Below, piece by piece: positions 24,593 to 32,468 of a stretch of DNA of 64,000 nucleotides. The translations under genes and the position numbers were made by a program. Location of the stretch: positions 53,167 through 117,166 of the forward strand of contig JALNWQ010000014.1 of NCBI GenBank assembly GCA_023230855.1, in the 5' to 3' direction. Each line of letters opens with the position of its first letter. Positions within the stretch are counted from its first letter, which is position 1. The notes beneath the pieces were generated by a model. That model ran no database searches. It had not been told where the DNA came from and saw only the letters and a list, made by a program, of their open reading frames with translations. The stretch comes from Solirubrobacteraceae bacterium (GTDB lineage Bacteria; Actinomycetota; Thermoleophilia; Solirubrobacterales; Solirubrobacteraceae).

Positions 24593-25735
24593 ATGACCGC
24601 CGACCACCCACCGCTCACCGGCGAGGCCCCGCGGGTCGCCACCATCACCGAGCGCCTGCTCGGGCCGCTGGTCGACGTGTCGTCCCCCAGCGGCGACGCG
24701 GCCGCGCTCGAGCGGTGCGTCGACATCGTCGTCGACGCGCTGCCGCGTGACGCGCGGGTCGAGCGCCTCCCGTGCTCGACCCCGGGGTTCGCGCCCGACC
24801 TGCTGGCGACCGTGACCGGGACGGGAGAGGGGCGGATCGTCCTGCTCGGCCACCTCGACACCGTCGTCCCGCACGAGCGCCACCGGCCGCTCCACCGGCA
24901 CGGCGACCGGTGGGACGGGCCGGGGACGTTCGACATGAAGGCCGGCGACGCGCTGGCCGTCGGGGTCCTCGACGCGATCGCCGACCGGCGTGCGGCGTTC
25001 GGCGAGGTCGCGCTGCTGCTCGTCGCCGACGAGGAGTGGCGCGAGGCGCCGTTCGCCCACGGCTCCCGGTTCGACGGCTGGGACGCGTGCCTGTGCTTCG
25101 AGGGCGGGGAGCGCGACGCCGCCGGCCGCGACGCGGTCGTCGTGCGGCGCAAGGCGGCGGCCACGGTCCTCGTGACCGGTCGGGGTCGGGCCGCGCACGC
25201 GGGGAGCCGGCCCGACGACGGACGCAACGCGCTCCTGGCGCTCGCCCGGGTCGCGGGGACGCTCGCCGCGCACCACGCGCCCGACGGACCGTCGGCGCTC
25301 AGCGCCGTGCCGACCGTCCTCCACGCCGGGTCGGGCATCAACGTCGTCCCCGGGCACGGCGAGCTCGTCTGCGACGTGCGGGCCGACGACGCCGCCGCGA
25401 TCGAGCGGGTCCTGGCGTCCGTGCCCACCGAGATCGAAGGCGTCGGGCTCGACGCCCGCTTCGGCCGGATGTGGCCGGCGATGGACCACCGGGTCGCGGC
25501 GGCGCCGCTGCTGGAGGGCGCGGCGGACCGGCTCGGGCGACCGATCGTGCCGTCGTCCCGGGGCGGCGCATCCGACGCCAGCCACCTGGCGTCGCACGTC
25601 GCGGCGTCGATCGACGGCCTGGGGCCGCTCGGCGGGGGAGCGCACGCCGACGACGAGCACGTCGACCGGGCGTCGTTCGTCGGCCGGGCCGAGGTGGCGC
25701 TGGCCGTCGCCGCGGCGACGCTCGGCACGGCCTGA
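24593..25735 (+). CDS. M20-family metallopeptidase/deacylase
   Basis: A 380-residue zinc hydrolase of the M20/ArgE/DapE/CPG2 group. Metal-site motifs in order are GHLDTV, GTFDMKAGD, and DEEW with the general base and ligand. A lid/dimerisation domain contains GRGRAAHAGSRPDDG. The substrate (N-acyl amino acid, dipeptide, or glutamate conjugate) is not decided by sequence. No signal peptide, so cytoplasmic. Confidence 0.85.
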   Translation: MTADHPPLTGEAPRVATITERLLGPLVDVSSPSGDAAALERCVDIVVDALPRDARVERLPCSTPGFAPDLLATVTGTGEGRIVLLGHLDTVVPHERHRPLHRHGDRWDGPGTFDMKAGDALAVGVLDAIADRRAAFGEVALLLVADEEWREAPFAHGSRFDGWDACLCFEGGERDAAGRDAVVVRRKAAATVLVTGRGRAAHAGSRPDDGRNALLALARVAGTLAAHHAPDGPSALSAVPTVLHAGSGINVVPGHGELVCDVRADDAAAIERVLASVPTEIEGVGLDARFGRMWPAMDHRVAAAPLLEGAADRLGRPIVPSSRGGASDASHLASHVAASIDGLGPLGGGAHADDEHVDRASFVGRAEVALAVAAATLGTA

Positions 25736-25759
25736 CCGGGCCGCGGTCCGGGAGGCGGA

Positions 25760-25765
25760 TACGCT
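25760..25765 (+). promoter_or_regulatory. -10 element TACGCT of the LOG gene
   Basis: TACGCT is 6 bases before GTG 25772. Confidence 0.6.
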
Positions 25766-25771
25766 CGCGGG

Positions 25772-26500
25772 GTGTCCGACGCGATCCGCCGTCCGAAGAC
25801 CCGTGACGAGGAGTTGCTGGCCGCCGAGTGGTGGGCGGTCAGGACGGAGCTCACCGACGCGCAGCGCGTCACCCGGATCGCGGACGAGCTGGCGCGGTCG
25901 TTCGCGGCGCTGCAACCGGTCCGCGGCACCGGCGTGACGGTGTTCGGGTCCGCCCGGGTGCCCGAGGCCGACCCCGAGTACGCGCGGACGCGCGACCTGG
26001 CGTCGCGGCTCGTGCGCGAGGCGGGGGCCACCATCGTCACCGGGGGCGGACCGGGCCTCATGGAGGCCGCCAACCGGGGCGCCCGCGACGTCGGCGGCCG
26101 GTCGGTGGGCCTGCTCATCGAGCTGCCGTTCGAGGAGCAGGGCAACGCGTACCTCGACCTGCCGATCGAGTTCCACTACTTCTTCACCCGCAAGGTGTGC
26201 TTCGTCCGCTACTCGGCGGCGTTCGTCGCGATGCCGGGAGGGTTCGGCACGCTCGACGAGCTGTTCGAGGTGCTGTGCCTCGTGCAGACCCGCAAGATCC
26301 GCCACGCCCCGGTGATCCTCTACGGCAGCGCGTTCTGGGGCGGGCTCGTCGCCTGGGTGCGGGAGCAGTTGCTCGGACGGGGCCTCATCTCGCCCGGCGA
26401 CGAGGACCGGATGCACCTCACCGACGATCTCGACGAGGTCGTGGAGCTCGCCGCAGCGGCGGTGGCGTCGCGGCGCGAGCAGGCGTCGGGGCCCGCCTGA
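25772..26500 (+). CDS. LOG-family protein (TIGR00730)
   Basis: A 242-residue Rossmann-like protein of the lysine-decarboxylase-like/LOG family. It has VTGGGPGLMEAANRGA, which binds the ribose-5'-monophosphate moiety, and the defining PGGFGTLDELFE. LOG enzymes release adenine-type bases from cytokinin nucleotides or act on AMP. The bacterial role here is undetermined. It is convergent with the rhodanese gene, with 5 bases between. Confidence 0.9.
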   Translation: MSDAIRRPKTRDEELLAAEWWAVRTELTDAQRVTRIADELARSFAALQPVRGTGVTVFGSARVPEADPEYARTRDLASRLVREAGATIVTGGGPGLMEAANRGARDVGGRSVGLLIELPFEEQGNAYLDLPIEFHYFFTRKVCFVRYSAAFVAMPGGFGTLDELFEVLCLVQTRKIRHAPVILYGSAFWGGLVAWVREQLLGRGLISPGDEDRMHLTDDLDEVVELAAAAVASRREQASGPA

Positions 26501-26505
26501 TCGGC

Positions 26506-26865
26506 TCAGTGGTCGGCGACCGACCCGCCGTCGGGCACGACCGGCGCGCCGGTCGCGACCCAGTCGAGCAGACCGCCCTGCAGCGACCACGCGTCGAGCC
26601 CGGCCCGGCGGAAGGCGTCGGCGACCATCGCGGAGCGGCCGCCGACACGGCACTGGAACACCACCGGCCGGTCCCGGGGGAGCTCGGCCGCACGGTGACC
26701 GACCTCGGCGAGCGGGATGTGGACCGCTCCCTCGATCCGGCCCGCCTCCCACTCGTACGGCTCGCGGACGTCGACGATCGTCACGGCGACGCCCGCGTCG
26801 AGCGCGGCTCGCAGCGTGGGCACGTCGACGTCGAGGCCGGGTCCGGGGAAGGGGTGCTCCGCCAT
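26506..26865 (-). CDS. Single-domain rhodanese
   Basis: A 119-residue sulfurtransferase-like domain. The active-site loop is C-RVGGR-S in FQCRVGGRSAM, and IVDVREPYEWEAGRIEGA is the family opening. Start at ATG 26865, which is preceded at 7 bases by TAGCGT on the minus strand; this is preferred to a GTG three codons upstream. Thiosulfate or persulfide transfer is the family activity. Confidence 0.88.
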   Translation of the reverse strand: MAEHPFPGPGLDVDVPTLRAALDAGVAVTIVDVREPYEWEAGRIEGAVHIPLAEVGHRAAELPRDRPVVFQCRVGGRSAMVADAFRRAGLDAWSLQGGLLDWVATGAPVVPDGGSVADH

Positions 26866-26872
26866 GCGACCC

Positions 26873-26878
26873 ACGCTA
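26873..26878 (-). promoter_or_regulatory. -10 element TAGCGT of the rhodanese gene
   Basis: 7 bases upstream of ATG 26865 on the minus strand. Confidence 0.5.
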
Positions 26879-26923
26879 CCGTCGGGGGACGCCGGGCGTG
26901 CGGCCCCGTCGACCGTCGTAGTT

Positions 26924-26936
26924 GATAGGGACTATC
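26924..26936. promoter_or_regulatory. Probable Fur autoregulatory operator
   Basis: GATAG-GGA-CTATC inverted repeat. Its centre is about 35 bases upstream of the predicted leaderless start of the adjacent Fur-family gene, where a repressor would block the -35 region. Confidence 0.5.
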
Positions 26937-26952
26937 GAAAAGGACGGTCTTG

Positions 26953-26958
26953 TATCAT
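26953..26958 (+). promoter_or_regulatory. -10 element TATCAT of the Fur-family gene
   Basis: TATCAT is 6 bases before GTG 26965. A purine-rich AAAGGA before TTG 26950 gives an alternative, SD-led start five codons earlier. Confidence 0.55.
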
Positions 26959-26964
26959 GGGGCT

Positions 26965-27417
26965 GTGACTGCCGTGTCCGACACCCGCGCCCAGGCCGAC
27001 GGCCGCTTGGTCGAGCGGCTCCGCGGCGCCGGGATGCGCGTCACCCCGCAGCGGTTGGCGCTGCACCGCCTGCTGGCCGGATCGCACCGTCACGTCACGG
27101 CGGAGGGCCTGTTGCGCGAGGCGTCCGGCGAGCTTCCCGGCCTGGCGCTGCCGACGGTGTACTCCACGCTCGAGCTGTTCGTCGAGCTCGGGATCGTGCG
27201 CCGCGTCGCCGCGCCGGGCGCCGCCCGCTACGACACCGACGCCCGCCCGCACGACCACTTCACCTGCGCGACGTGCGGTGGGTTGTTCGACCTGGGCAGC
27301 GGCGGCGCGGGCCACGACGAGGCGGTGCGCGCGGCCGAGGCGGCCGGGCACGCGGTCGCCGCCGCGGCGGTCGTGGTCACCGGGCGCTGCGCCACCTGTC
27401 GTCGCGGCGACGACTGA
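26965..27417 (+). CDS. Fur-family metal/peroxide regulator (copy 1)
   Basis: A 150-residue repressor. The N-terminal winged helix (MRVTPQRLALHRLL; LPTVYSTLELFVELGIV) is followed by the metal-binding half: DARPHDHFTC, then C-x2-C in FTCATCGG, and a second C-x2-C near the C-terminus (GRCATCRR) that would hold structural zinc. Iron (Fur), peroxide (PerR) or zinc sensing cannot be told apart. No catalase or zinc transporter is adjacent. A palindrome over its own promoter suggests autoregulation. Confidence 0.88.
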   Translation: MTAVSDTRAQADGRLVERLRGAGMRVTPQRLALHRLLAGSHRHVTAEGLLREASGELPGLALPTVYSTLELFVELGIVRRVAAPGAARYDTDARPHDHFTCATCGGLFDLGSGGAGHDEAVRAAEAAGHAVAAAAVVVTGRCATCRRGDD

Positions 27418-27465
27418 CCGTCGGCGACGTCGCGCCGCCTCGCCGGTGGCGCTCGGCCGGCGCGC

Positions 27466-27471
27466 TACCCT
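27466..27471 (+). promoter_or_regulatory. -10 element TACCCT before the AUC-initiated metallopeptidase
   Basis: TACCCT is 6 bases before ATC 27478, the same spacing seen before ATG/GTG starts elsewhere in the window. Confidence 0.5.
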
Positions 27472-27477
27472 GGAGCC

Positions 27478-28101
27478 ATCGGCCTGCGCGCTCCCCTCCT
27501 CACCCTGCTCATCGGCATCTGCCTGGCGTGCACGCTGTCGCTGCTCCTCGTCGGCCGCGCGGGGGAGCCGCTGCTGCGGGTCGTGCAGACGCTGGGGGCC
27601 GTCGCGACCGCCGGGGCGGTGGTCGTCGCCGTGCTCGGCGCGATCGTCGGGCGCCTGTCGGACTACCGCGAGCCGGCGTCGGACGAGGAGTTCGAGCGCC
27701 TGGTGGAGCGGTCCGAGCAGATCGCCGCCGAGGGCCTGTCGGTCGAGCCGGACGAGCGCGAGTTCCTCATGCCGGACCCGTTCGACGACCGCGAGTTCGC
27801 CGACCTCGTCCGGGACGCGCTGGACGACCTGCCCGACCTGCTCCGCTCGGTGCTGGACACGAACGTCGCGGTCGTGATCTCCGACGACGGGCGTCGGCAC
27901 GGCGCGTACGGGCTGTACGTCGGGGACGGGGCCACCCGCGACGAGCACAGCGACCGGATCATCATCTTCCGTGACACGCTGCGCCGCGACTTCGGGCACG
28001 ACCCCGACGAGCTCCGGCAGCAGGTGCTCATCACCGTGCGCCACGAGCTGGCGCACCACGTCGGGTTCGACGAGCTCGGCGTCCGCGACCTCGGGCTCTG
28101 A
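27478..28101 (+). CDS. Membrane-anchored minimal zincin metallopeptidase
   Basis: The C-terminal ~130 residues match the small zincin-like metallopeptidase family (DUF1025 type), with HELAHHVGFDE as the zinc site. Upstream are two predicted hydrophobic segments (about residues 6-25 and 41-58, counted from 27478) that lie in the same open frame. Between the Fur stop at 27417 and GTG 27583 there is no ATG, GTG or TTG in this frame. Starting at GTG 27583 would delete the first membrane segment. An AUC start at 27478, six bases after TACCCT, fits best; CTG 27484 is the alternative. Confidence 0.75.
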   Translation: MGLRAPLLTLLIGICLACTLSLLLVGRAGEPLLRVVQTLGAVATAGAVVVAVLGAIVGRLSDYREPASDEEFERLVERSEQIAAEGLSVEPDEREFLMPDPFDDREFADLVRDALDDLPDLLRSVLDTNVAVVISDDGRRHGAYGLYVGDGATRDEHSDRIIIFRDTLRRDFGHDPDELRQQVLITVRHELAHHVGFDELGVRDLGL

Positions 28102-28116
28102 CCGCCGGCCGGGCGC

Positions 28117-28632
28117 TCAGGCGTCGGAGGGCGTCCCGCCCGACGTGAAGTCGACGACGGCCCGCTCGACCTCGGACGCGACGCTCTCCAGCGCCCGGAG
28201 CGCGGCGTCACGGTCGGCGGGGTCGATCGCCGACGCCAGGCGACGGCGCCATGTGGCGATCCGGCGTCGCCACTCCTCGACCGCCTCGCGTCCCTCGGCG
28301 GTGAGCGCGACGCGGACCACCCGGCGGTCGTCCGGGTCGGCGCTGCGGACGACGAGGCCGCGTCCCTCCAACGACCGCACCATCGTCGTGGCGGTCGGCG
28401 GCGTCGTCATCGCGAGGTCGGCCAGGCGGCCGACCGGCACCGGATCGTCGCGGTCGATGAGCGGCTCGAGCAGGTGGTACTGCGGGAGCGACACCGTCGT
28501 CCGCACGTGCTGGTTGCCGTGGCCCCGGGCGCGGCGCACGCCGCGGAACAACCTCCCGAGCGCGTCCTCGATCGCGACGAGCCCGGCGTCGTCGGCGTCG
28601 GAGGGGTCGGGATCGGGGGGTGCGGAGGGCAC
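28117..28632 (-). CDS. MarR-family transcriptional regulator
   Basis: A 171-residue winged-helix regulator. The recognition region is VGRLADLAMTTPPTATTMV and the wing contains DPDDRRVVRVALT, both typical of MarR. GTG start at 28632, preceded at 6 bases by CATCCT. It is divergent from a DHA2 exporter, which it most likely represses. Confidence 0.88.
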   Translation of the reverse strand: MPSAPPDPDPSDADDAGLVAIEDALGRLFRGVRRARGHGNQHVRTTVSLPQYHLLEPLIDRDDPVPVGRLADLAMTTPPTATTMVRSLEGRGLVVRSADPDDRRVVRVALTAEGREAVEEWRRRIATWRRRLASAIDPADRDAALRALESVASEVERAVVDFTSGGTPSDA

Positions 28633-28680
28633 GGGGAGAGGATGACGGATGGTCGGGCGGGGCCGGCCGGACGGGAAATG

Positions 28681-28688
28681 AGCATGCT
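28681..28688. promoter_or_regulatory. Palindrome AGCATGCT over the MFS promoter
   Basis: 8-base perfect palindrome that overlaps the first base of the TAACGT -10, in the 68-base gap between marR and the exporter. Candidate MarR site. Confidence 0.4.
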
Positions 28689-28693
28689 AACGT
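28688..28693 (+). promoter_or_regulatory. -10 element TAACGT of the second MFS exporter
   Basis: TAACGT is 7 bases before ATG 28701 and decides this start over an in-frame upstream codon at 28620. Confidence 0.6.
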
Positions 28694-28700
28694 CCTCGCG

Positions 28701-30230
28701 ATGTCCGCGCCGCCGTCGTCGATCCTCCGCGATCGCGCCCTGATGACGATCGCGGCGGTCGTCGTCGTCGGCGCGATCATGTCGATCCTCGACACGACGA
28801 TCATCAACGTCGCGCTCCGGGACCTGTCGGGCGAGCTCGACACGCCGCTGTCGACCGTCCAGTGGGTGGCGACCGGCTACATGCTCGCGCTCGCCGCGGT
28901 GATCCCGTTGACCGGCTGGGCGTCGGAGCGGTTCGGCGGGCGTCGGGTCTGGCTCGCCGCGGTCGCGCTGTTCACCGTGACCTCGGCCGCGTGCGGCGCG
29001 GCGCAGAACGTCGAGCAGCTCATCGTCATGCGGCTCCTCCAGGGCGTCGGCGGCGGCATGATCATGCCGATCGGGCAGATCATGCTCGTCCAGCAGGCCG
29101 GGCCCCAGCGGATGGGGCGCGTCATGGGGTTCGTGGCGATCCCGATGCTGCTCGCCCCGATCTTCGGCCCGACGCTCGGCGGCCTCATCGTCGACCACCT
29201 GTCGTGGCGGTGGATCTTCTTCGTCAACGTCCCGTTCGGGATCGCGGGGCTCGTGCTGGCGATGCGGGTCCTGCCGCGGACCGAGAGCCGTCCGGGGACG
29301 CCCCTGGACTGGCCCGGGACGGTCCTCGCGAGCGTCGGCGCCGCGGCGCTCGTGTTCGGGCTGACCGAGACCGGCGAGCGCGGTGGGTTCGACGGCGCGA
29401 TCACCTGGGGGCCGACGGCCGGGGGCCTCGTCCTCGTGACGCTCTTCGTCCTCCACTCGCTGCGGTCGCCGCATCCGCTCATCGACGTGCGGCTCTTCGC
29501 CCGCCCGGGGTTCGGCAGCGCCGGCGCGACGACGTTCGTCCTGGGCGGCGCGATGTTCGGGTCGATGATCCTGCTGCCGCTGTACTTCCAGCTCGCGCGG
29601 GGCGAGAGCGCGACCGACGCGGGCCTCATGCTCATGTCGCAGGGGCTCGGGATGGCGATCGCGATGCCGCTCAGCGGCGTCATCACCGACCGCATCGGCG
29701 GCGGGGTCCCCACGATCATCGGCGTCGTCGGCCTCGTCGTCACGACCCTCGGGCTCGCGACGGTGTCCGACGACACGTCGTACGTGTGGCTCAACGCGGT
29801 CCTCCTCGCCCGCGGGTTCGCGATCGGCATGTCGATGATGCCGTCGATGGCCGCCGCGTACGCGACGCTCGCCCACGCGGAGATCCCACGGGCGACGACG
29901 AGCCTCACCGTCCTGCAGCGGGTCGGCGGCGCGATCGGGACGGCGCTGTTCACCGTCGTCCTCACGCGGGCGATGGCGGGTCGCGGCGTCGAGGCGGGCG
30001 GTGGGGAGGGGGCGATGACGACGCTGCCGGAGGCGCTGCACGCCCCCGCCGCCGACGCGTTCGCGCACACGTTCCTCGTGTCGACGCTCGCGACGGCCGT
30101 CGCGCTCGTCCCCGCGGTCATCCTCACCGTGGTGGAGCGCCGGGCCCGACGCCGGACCCCGCCGGCCGAGGCCGACGGCCCGCCGACCGACGACGGGGCG
30201 CCCGTGGCGGCCGTCGGGGGCGCGTCGTAG
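28701..30230 (+). CDS. DHA2-family MFS exporter
   Basis: A 509-residue, 14-TM drug efflux permease (EmrB/QacA group). Key segments are SILDTTIINVALRDL in TM1, GWASERFGGRRVW (motif A), and WRWIFFVNVPFG. It is independent of the exporter at 7.7-9.4 kb. Its TAG stop forms part of the -10 element of the next gene. Confidence 0.92.
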   Translation: MSAPPSSILRDRALMTIAAVVVVGAIMSILDTTIINVALRDLSGELDTPLSTVQWVATGYMLALAAVIPLTGWASERFGGRRVWLAAVALFTVTSAACGAAQNVEQLIVMRLLQGVGGGMIMPIGQIMLVQQAGPQRMGRVMGFVAIPMLLAPIFGPTLGGLIVDHLSWRWIFFVNVPFGIAGLVLAMRVLPRTESRPGTPLDWPGTVLASVGAAALVFGLTETGERGGFDGAITWGPTAGGLVLVTLFVLHSLRSPHPLIDVRLFARPGFGSAGATTFVLGGAMFGSMILLPLYFQLARGESATDAGLMLMSQGLGMAIAMPLSGVITDRIGGGVPTIIGVVGLVVTTLGLATVSDDTSYVWLNAVLLARGFAIGMSMMPSMAAAYATLAHAEIPRATTSLTVLQRVGGAIGTALFTVVLTRAMAGRGVEAGGGEGAMTTLPEALHAPAADAFAHTFLVSTLATAVALVPAVILTVVERRARRRTPPAEADGPPTDDGAPVAAVGGAS

Positions 30231-30233
30231 TCT
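30228..30233 (+). promoter_or_regulatory. -10 element TAGTCT of pfkA, built on the upstream stop codon
   Basis: TAGTCT lies 7 bases before GTG 30241. Its first three bases are the TAG stop of the exporter gene. Confidence 0.5.
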
Positions 30234-30240
30234 CCGGGGC

Positions 30241-31275
30241 GTGCGTGTCGGAATCCTCACCGCCGGCGGCGACTGCCCGGGGCTCAACGCCGTGATCCGG
30301 GCCGCGGGGCGGCGATTGCTGCGCGACGGCCACGAGCCGGTCGGCCTGCTGCGCGGCTACCGCGGCCTGGCGTACCGGGAGCACCGCGTGCTCGACCACG
30401 ACGCCCTGTCGGGCCTGCTGCCGCTCGGCGGCACGATCCTGTCGACGTCGAGCTACGACCCGTACCGGCACGACGACGGACCGGAGCGCGTGCGGGCGGC
30501 GATGGAGCGGGGCGACGTCGACGCCGTGATCGCGATCGGTGGCGAGCACACGATGGACATCACCCGTCGCCTGCACGAGCGGCTGGGCCTGCCGGTCGTC
30601 GGGGTGCCCAAGACGATCGACAACGACATCGTCGGCACCGATCGCACGTTCGGGTTCGACACCGCCGTGCACGTCGCGACCGAGGCGATCGACCGTCTGC
30701 ACACCACGGCGCAGTCGCACGACCGGGTGATGGTCGTCGAGGTCATGGGGCGCAACGCCGGGTGGATCGCGGTCACCGCCGCGATCGCCGGCGGCGCCGA
30801 CGGGGTGCTCGTCCCCGAGGTCGACGTGCCCGTGGAGGAGCTCGCCGCGACGATCCGCGCACGCCACGAGCGCGGCAAGGACTTCTCGATCATCGTCGTG
30901 TCCGAGGGGGCGAACCTCGCGTTCGCCGACGGTCGGAGCCACAAGATCGTCGCCAACGCCGAGACCGACGAGTACGGCTACGAGCGGCTCGGCGGCATCG
31001 GCTCGGCGCTCGCGACCGAGCTCGAGCGGGTCACCGGCTACGAGGCGCGCACGGTCGTGCTCGGGCACATCCAGCGTGGCGGCACGCCCACGGCGACCGA
31101 CAGGGTCCTGGCGACGCGGTACGGCGTCGAGGCCGCCAAGCGGGTCGTCGCGGGGCAGACCGGGGTCATGGTGGCGCTCAAGGGCGAGCGGATCGACGCG
31201 GTGCCGCTGGCGGAGGTCGTCGGCGTCAAGGGGATCGACCCGGCCTGGCTGCACCTGGCGCGCAACTTCTTCTGA
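30241..31275 (+). CDS. Phosphofructokinase (group III, donor uncertain)
   Basis: A 344-residue 6-phosphofructokinase. Glycine-rich GGDCPGLN opens the protein, the fructose-6-phosphate/catalytic motif is PKTIDNDIVGTD, and MGRNAGW follows. The donor-selecting loop reads GGEHT. ATP-dependent actinobacterial enzymes usually have Gly and PPi-dependent ones Asp where this protein has His. The lysine in PKTIDND is also seen in mixed or PPi-linked groups. The phosphate donor therefore cannot be assigned. It provides the committed glycolytic step for the nearby sugar operon. Confidence 0.9.
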   Translation: MRVGILTAGGDCPGLNAVIRAAGRRLLRDGHEPVGLLRGYRGLAYREHRVLDHDALSGLLPLGGTILSTSSYDPYRHDDGPERVRAAMERGDVDAVIAIGGEHTMDITRRLHERLGLPVVGVPKTIDNDIVGTDRTFGFDTAVHVATEAIDRLHTTAQSHDRVMVVEVMGRNAGWIAVTAAIAGGADGVLVPEVDVPVEELAATIRARHERGKDFSIIVVSEGANLAFADGRSHKIVANAETDEYGYERLGGIGSALATELERVTGYEARTVVLGHIQRGGTPTATDRVLATRYGVEAAKRVVAGQTGVMVALKGERIDAVPLAEVVGVKGIDPAWLHLARNFF

Positions 31276-31330
31276 TCGGGGCACGGGCGAGTCCGCGCCC
31301 GGTCGAGGACGCTTGCCATGATCCGCGCCG

Positions 31331-32440
31331 ATGCGGATCCTCACCGTCGTCGGCAACCGACCCCAGTTCGTGAAGGCCGCGGCGGTGTCGCGACCGCTGC
31401 GCGCCCGGCACGACGAGGTGCTCGTCCACACCGGCCAGCACCACGACGACGCGCTGTCGGCCGTGTTCTTCCGCGAGCTCGACCTGCCCACCCCCGACCA
31501 CGAGCTGGCGCTCGGCGGCGGGTCGAACCTGGCCCAGACCGCCCGGATGATCGAGGCGCTCGAGCCGCTCGTCGAAGGCATCGCCCCGGACGCGATGCTC
31601 GTCTACGGCGACACGAACAGCACGCTCGCCGGAGCGCTGGTGGCCGCCGACCGCCAGGTCCCGCTCGTGCACGTCGAGGCCGGGATGCGCTCGTTCGACC
31701 GGCGGATGCCCGAGGAGCGCAACCGCGTGGTGACCGACCACCTGTCGGCGTTGCTGCTCGTCCCCACCGGCACGGCGACCCGCAACCTCGCCGCCGAGGG
31801 CATCGCCGGCGACCGCGTCGTCGACGTCGGCGACGTCATGACCGACGTGACGCTGCAGGTCCACCCGCGCGCCCGGGATCGGGCGACCGCGTGGCTGGCC
31901 GAGCGCGACCTGACGCCCGGGGGATACGTCCTGGTCACGACGCACCGGGCGGGCAACGTCGACACGGCGGAGCGGCTGGGGGCGCTGGTGGACCTGCTTC
32001 GGGCGGTCGGCACGCCCGAGCGGCCGGTGGTGCTGCCGCTGCACCCGCGCACCGCGGCCCGCCTGGACGAGCACGGGCTGCGTGGCCGGCTCCTCGGCGG
32101 TACGGGCGCGGGGGAGGGCGACGGGGCGGTGCGCCTTCTGGAGCCCGCCGGGCCGCTGGACTTCGCGACGTTGCTCGTCGGCGCCGACCGGGTGCTGACC
32201 GACTCCGGCGGCGTGCAGAAGGAGGCGTACCTCGCCGGGGTGCCGTGCGTCACGCTGCGCGACACGACCGAGTGGACGGAGACCGTCGAGGTCGGCTGGA
32301 ACGCCCTGGTCGACCTCGACGCCGACGCCGCCGTCGCCGCCCTCGCGCGGCCGACCCCGACCGGCCGGCCCGAGATCTTCGGCGACGGACGGGCGGGGGA
32401 GCGGGTCGTGACCGCGATCGAGGCGGCGCTCGGCGGCTGA
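31331..32440 (+). CDS. wecB: Non-hydrolysing UDP-N-acetylglucosamine 2-epimerase
   Basis: A 369-residue GT-B-fold epimerase that interconverts UDP-GlcNAc and UDP-ManNAc for cell-surface polysaccharide. Motifs are VVGNRPQFVKAAAV at the N-terminus, YGDTNSTLAGAL, HVEAGMRSFDRRMPEERNR, and LTDSGGVQKEA near the C-terminus. CATGAT lies 8 bases before the ATG and may serve as a -10. Convergent with the SDR gene. Confidence 0.93.
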   Translation: MRILTVVGNRPQFVKAAAVSRPLRARHDEVLVHTGQHHDDALSAVFFRELDLPTPDHELALGGGSNLAQTARMIEALEPLVEGIAPDAMLVYGDTNSTLAGALVAADRQVPLVHVEAGMRSFDRRMPEERNRVVTDHLSALLLVPTGTATRNLAAEGIAGDRVVDVGDVMTDVTLQVHPRARDRATAWLAERDLTPGGYVLVTTHRAGNVDTAERLGALVDLLRAVGTPERPVVLPLHPRTAARLDEHGLRGRLLGGTGAGEGDGAVRLLEPAGPLDFATLLVGADRVLTDSGGVQKEAYLAGVPCVTLRDTTEWTETVEVGWNALVDLDADAAVAALARPTPTGRPEIFGDGRAGERVVTAIEAALGG

Positions 32441-32468
32441 CGGCCCGCCCCGCGCGTGGCGACGGTCC

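Noticed and set aside
21995..26752. A 1585-codon minus-strand frame across the carboxylase, M20 and LOG genes
   Set aside because: No domain and a low-complexity Arg/Gly/Asp composition; five plus-strand genes with conserved motifs occupy the same DNA.
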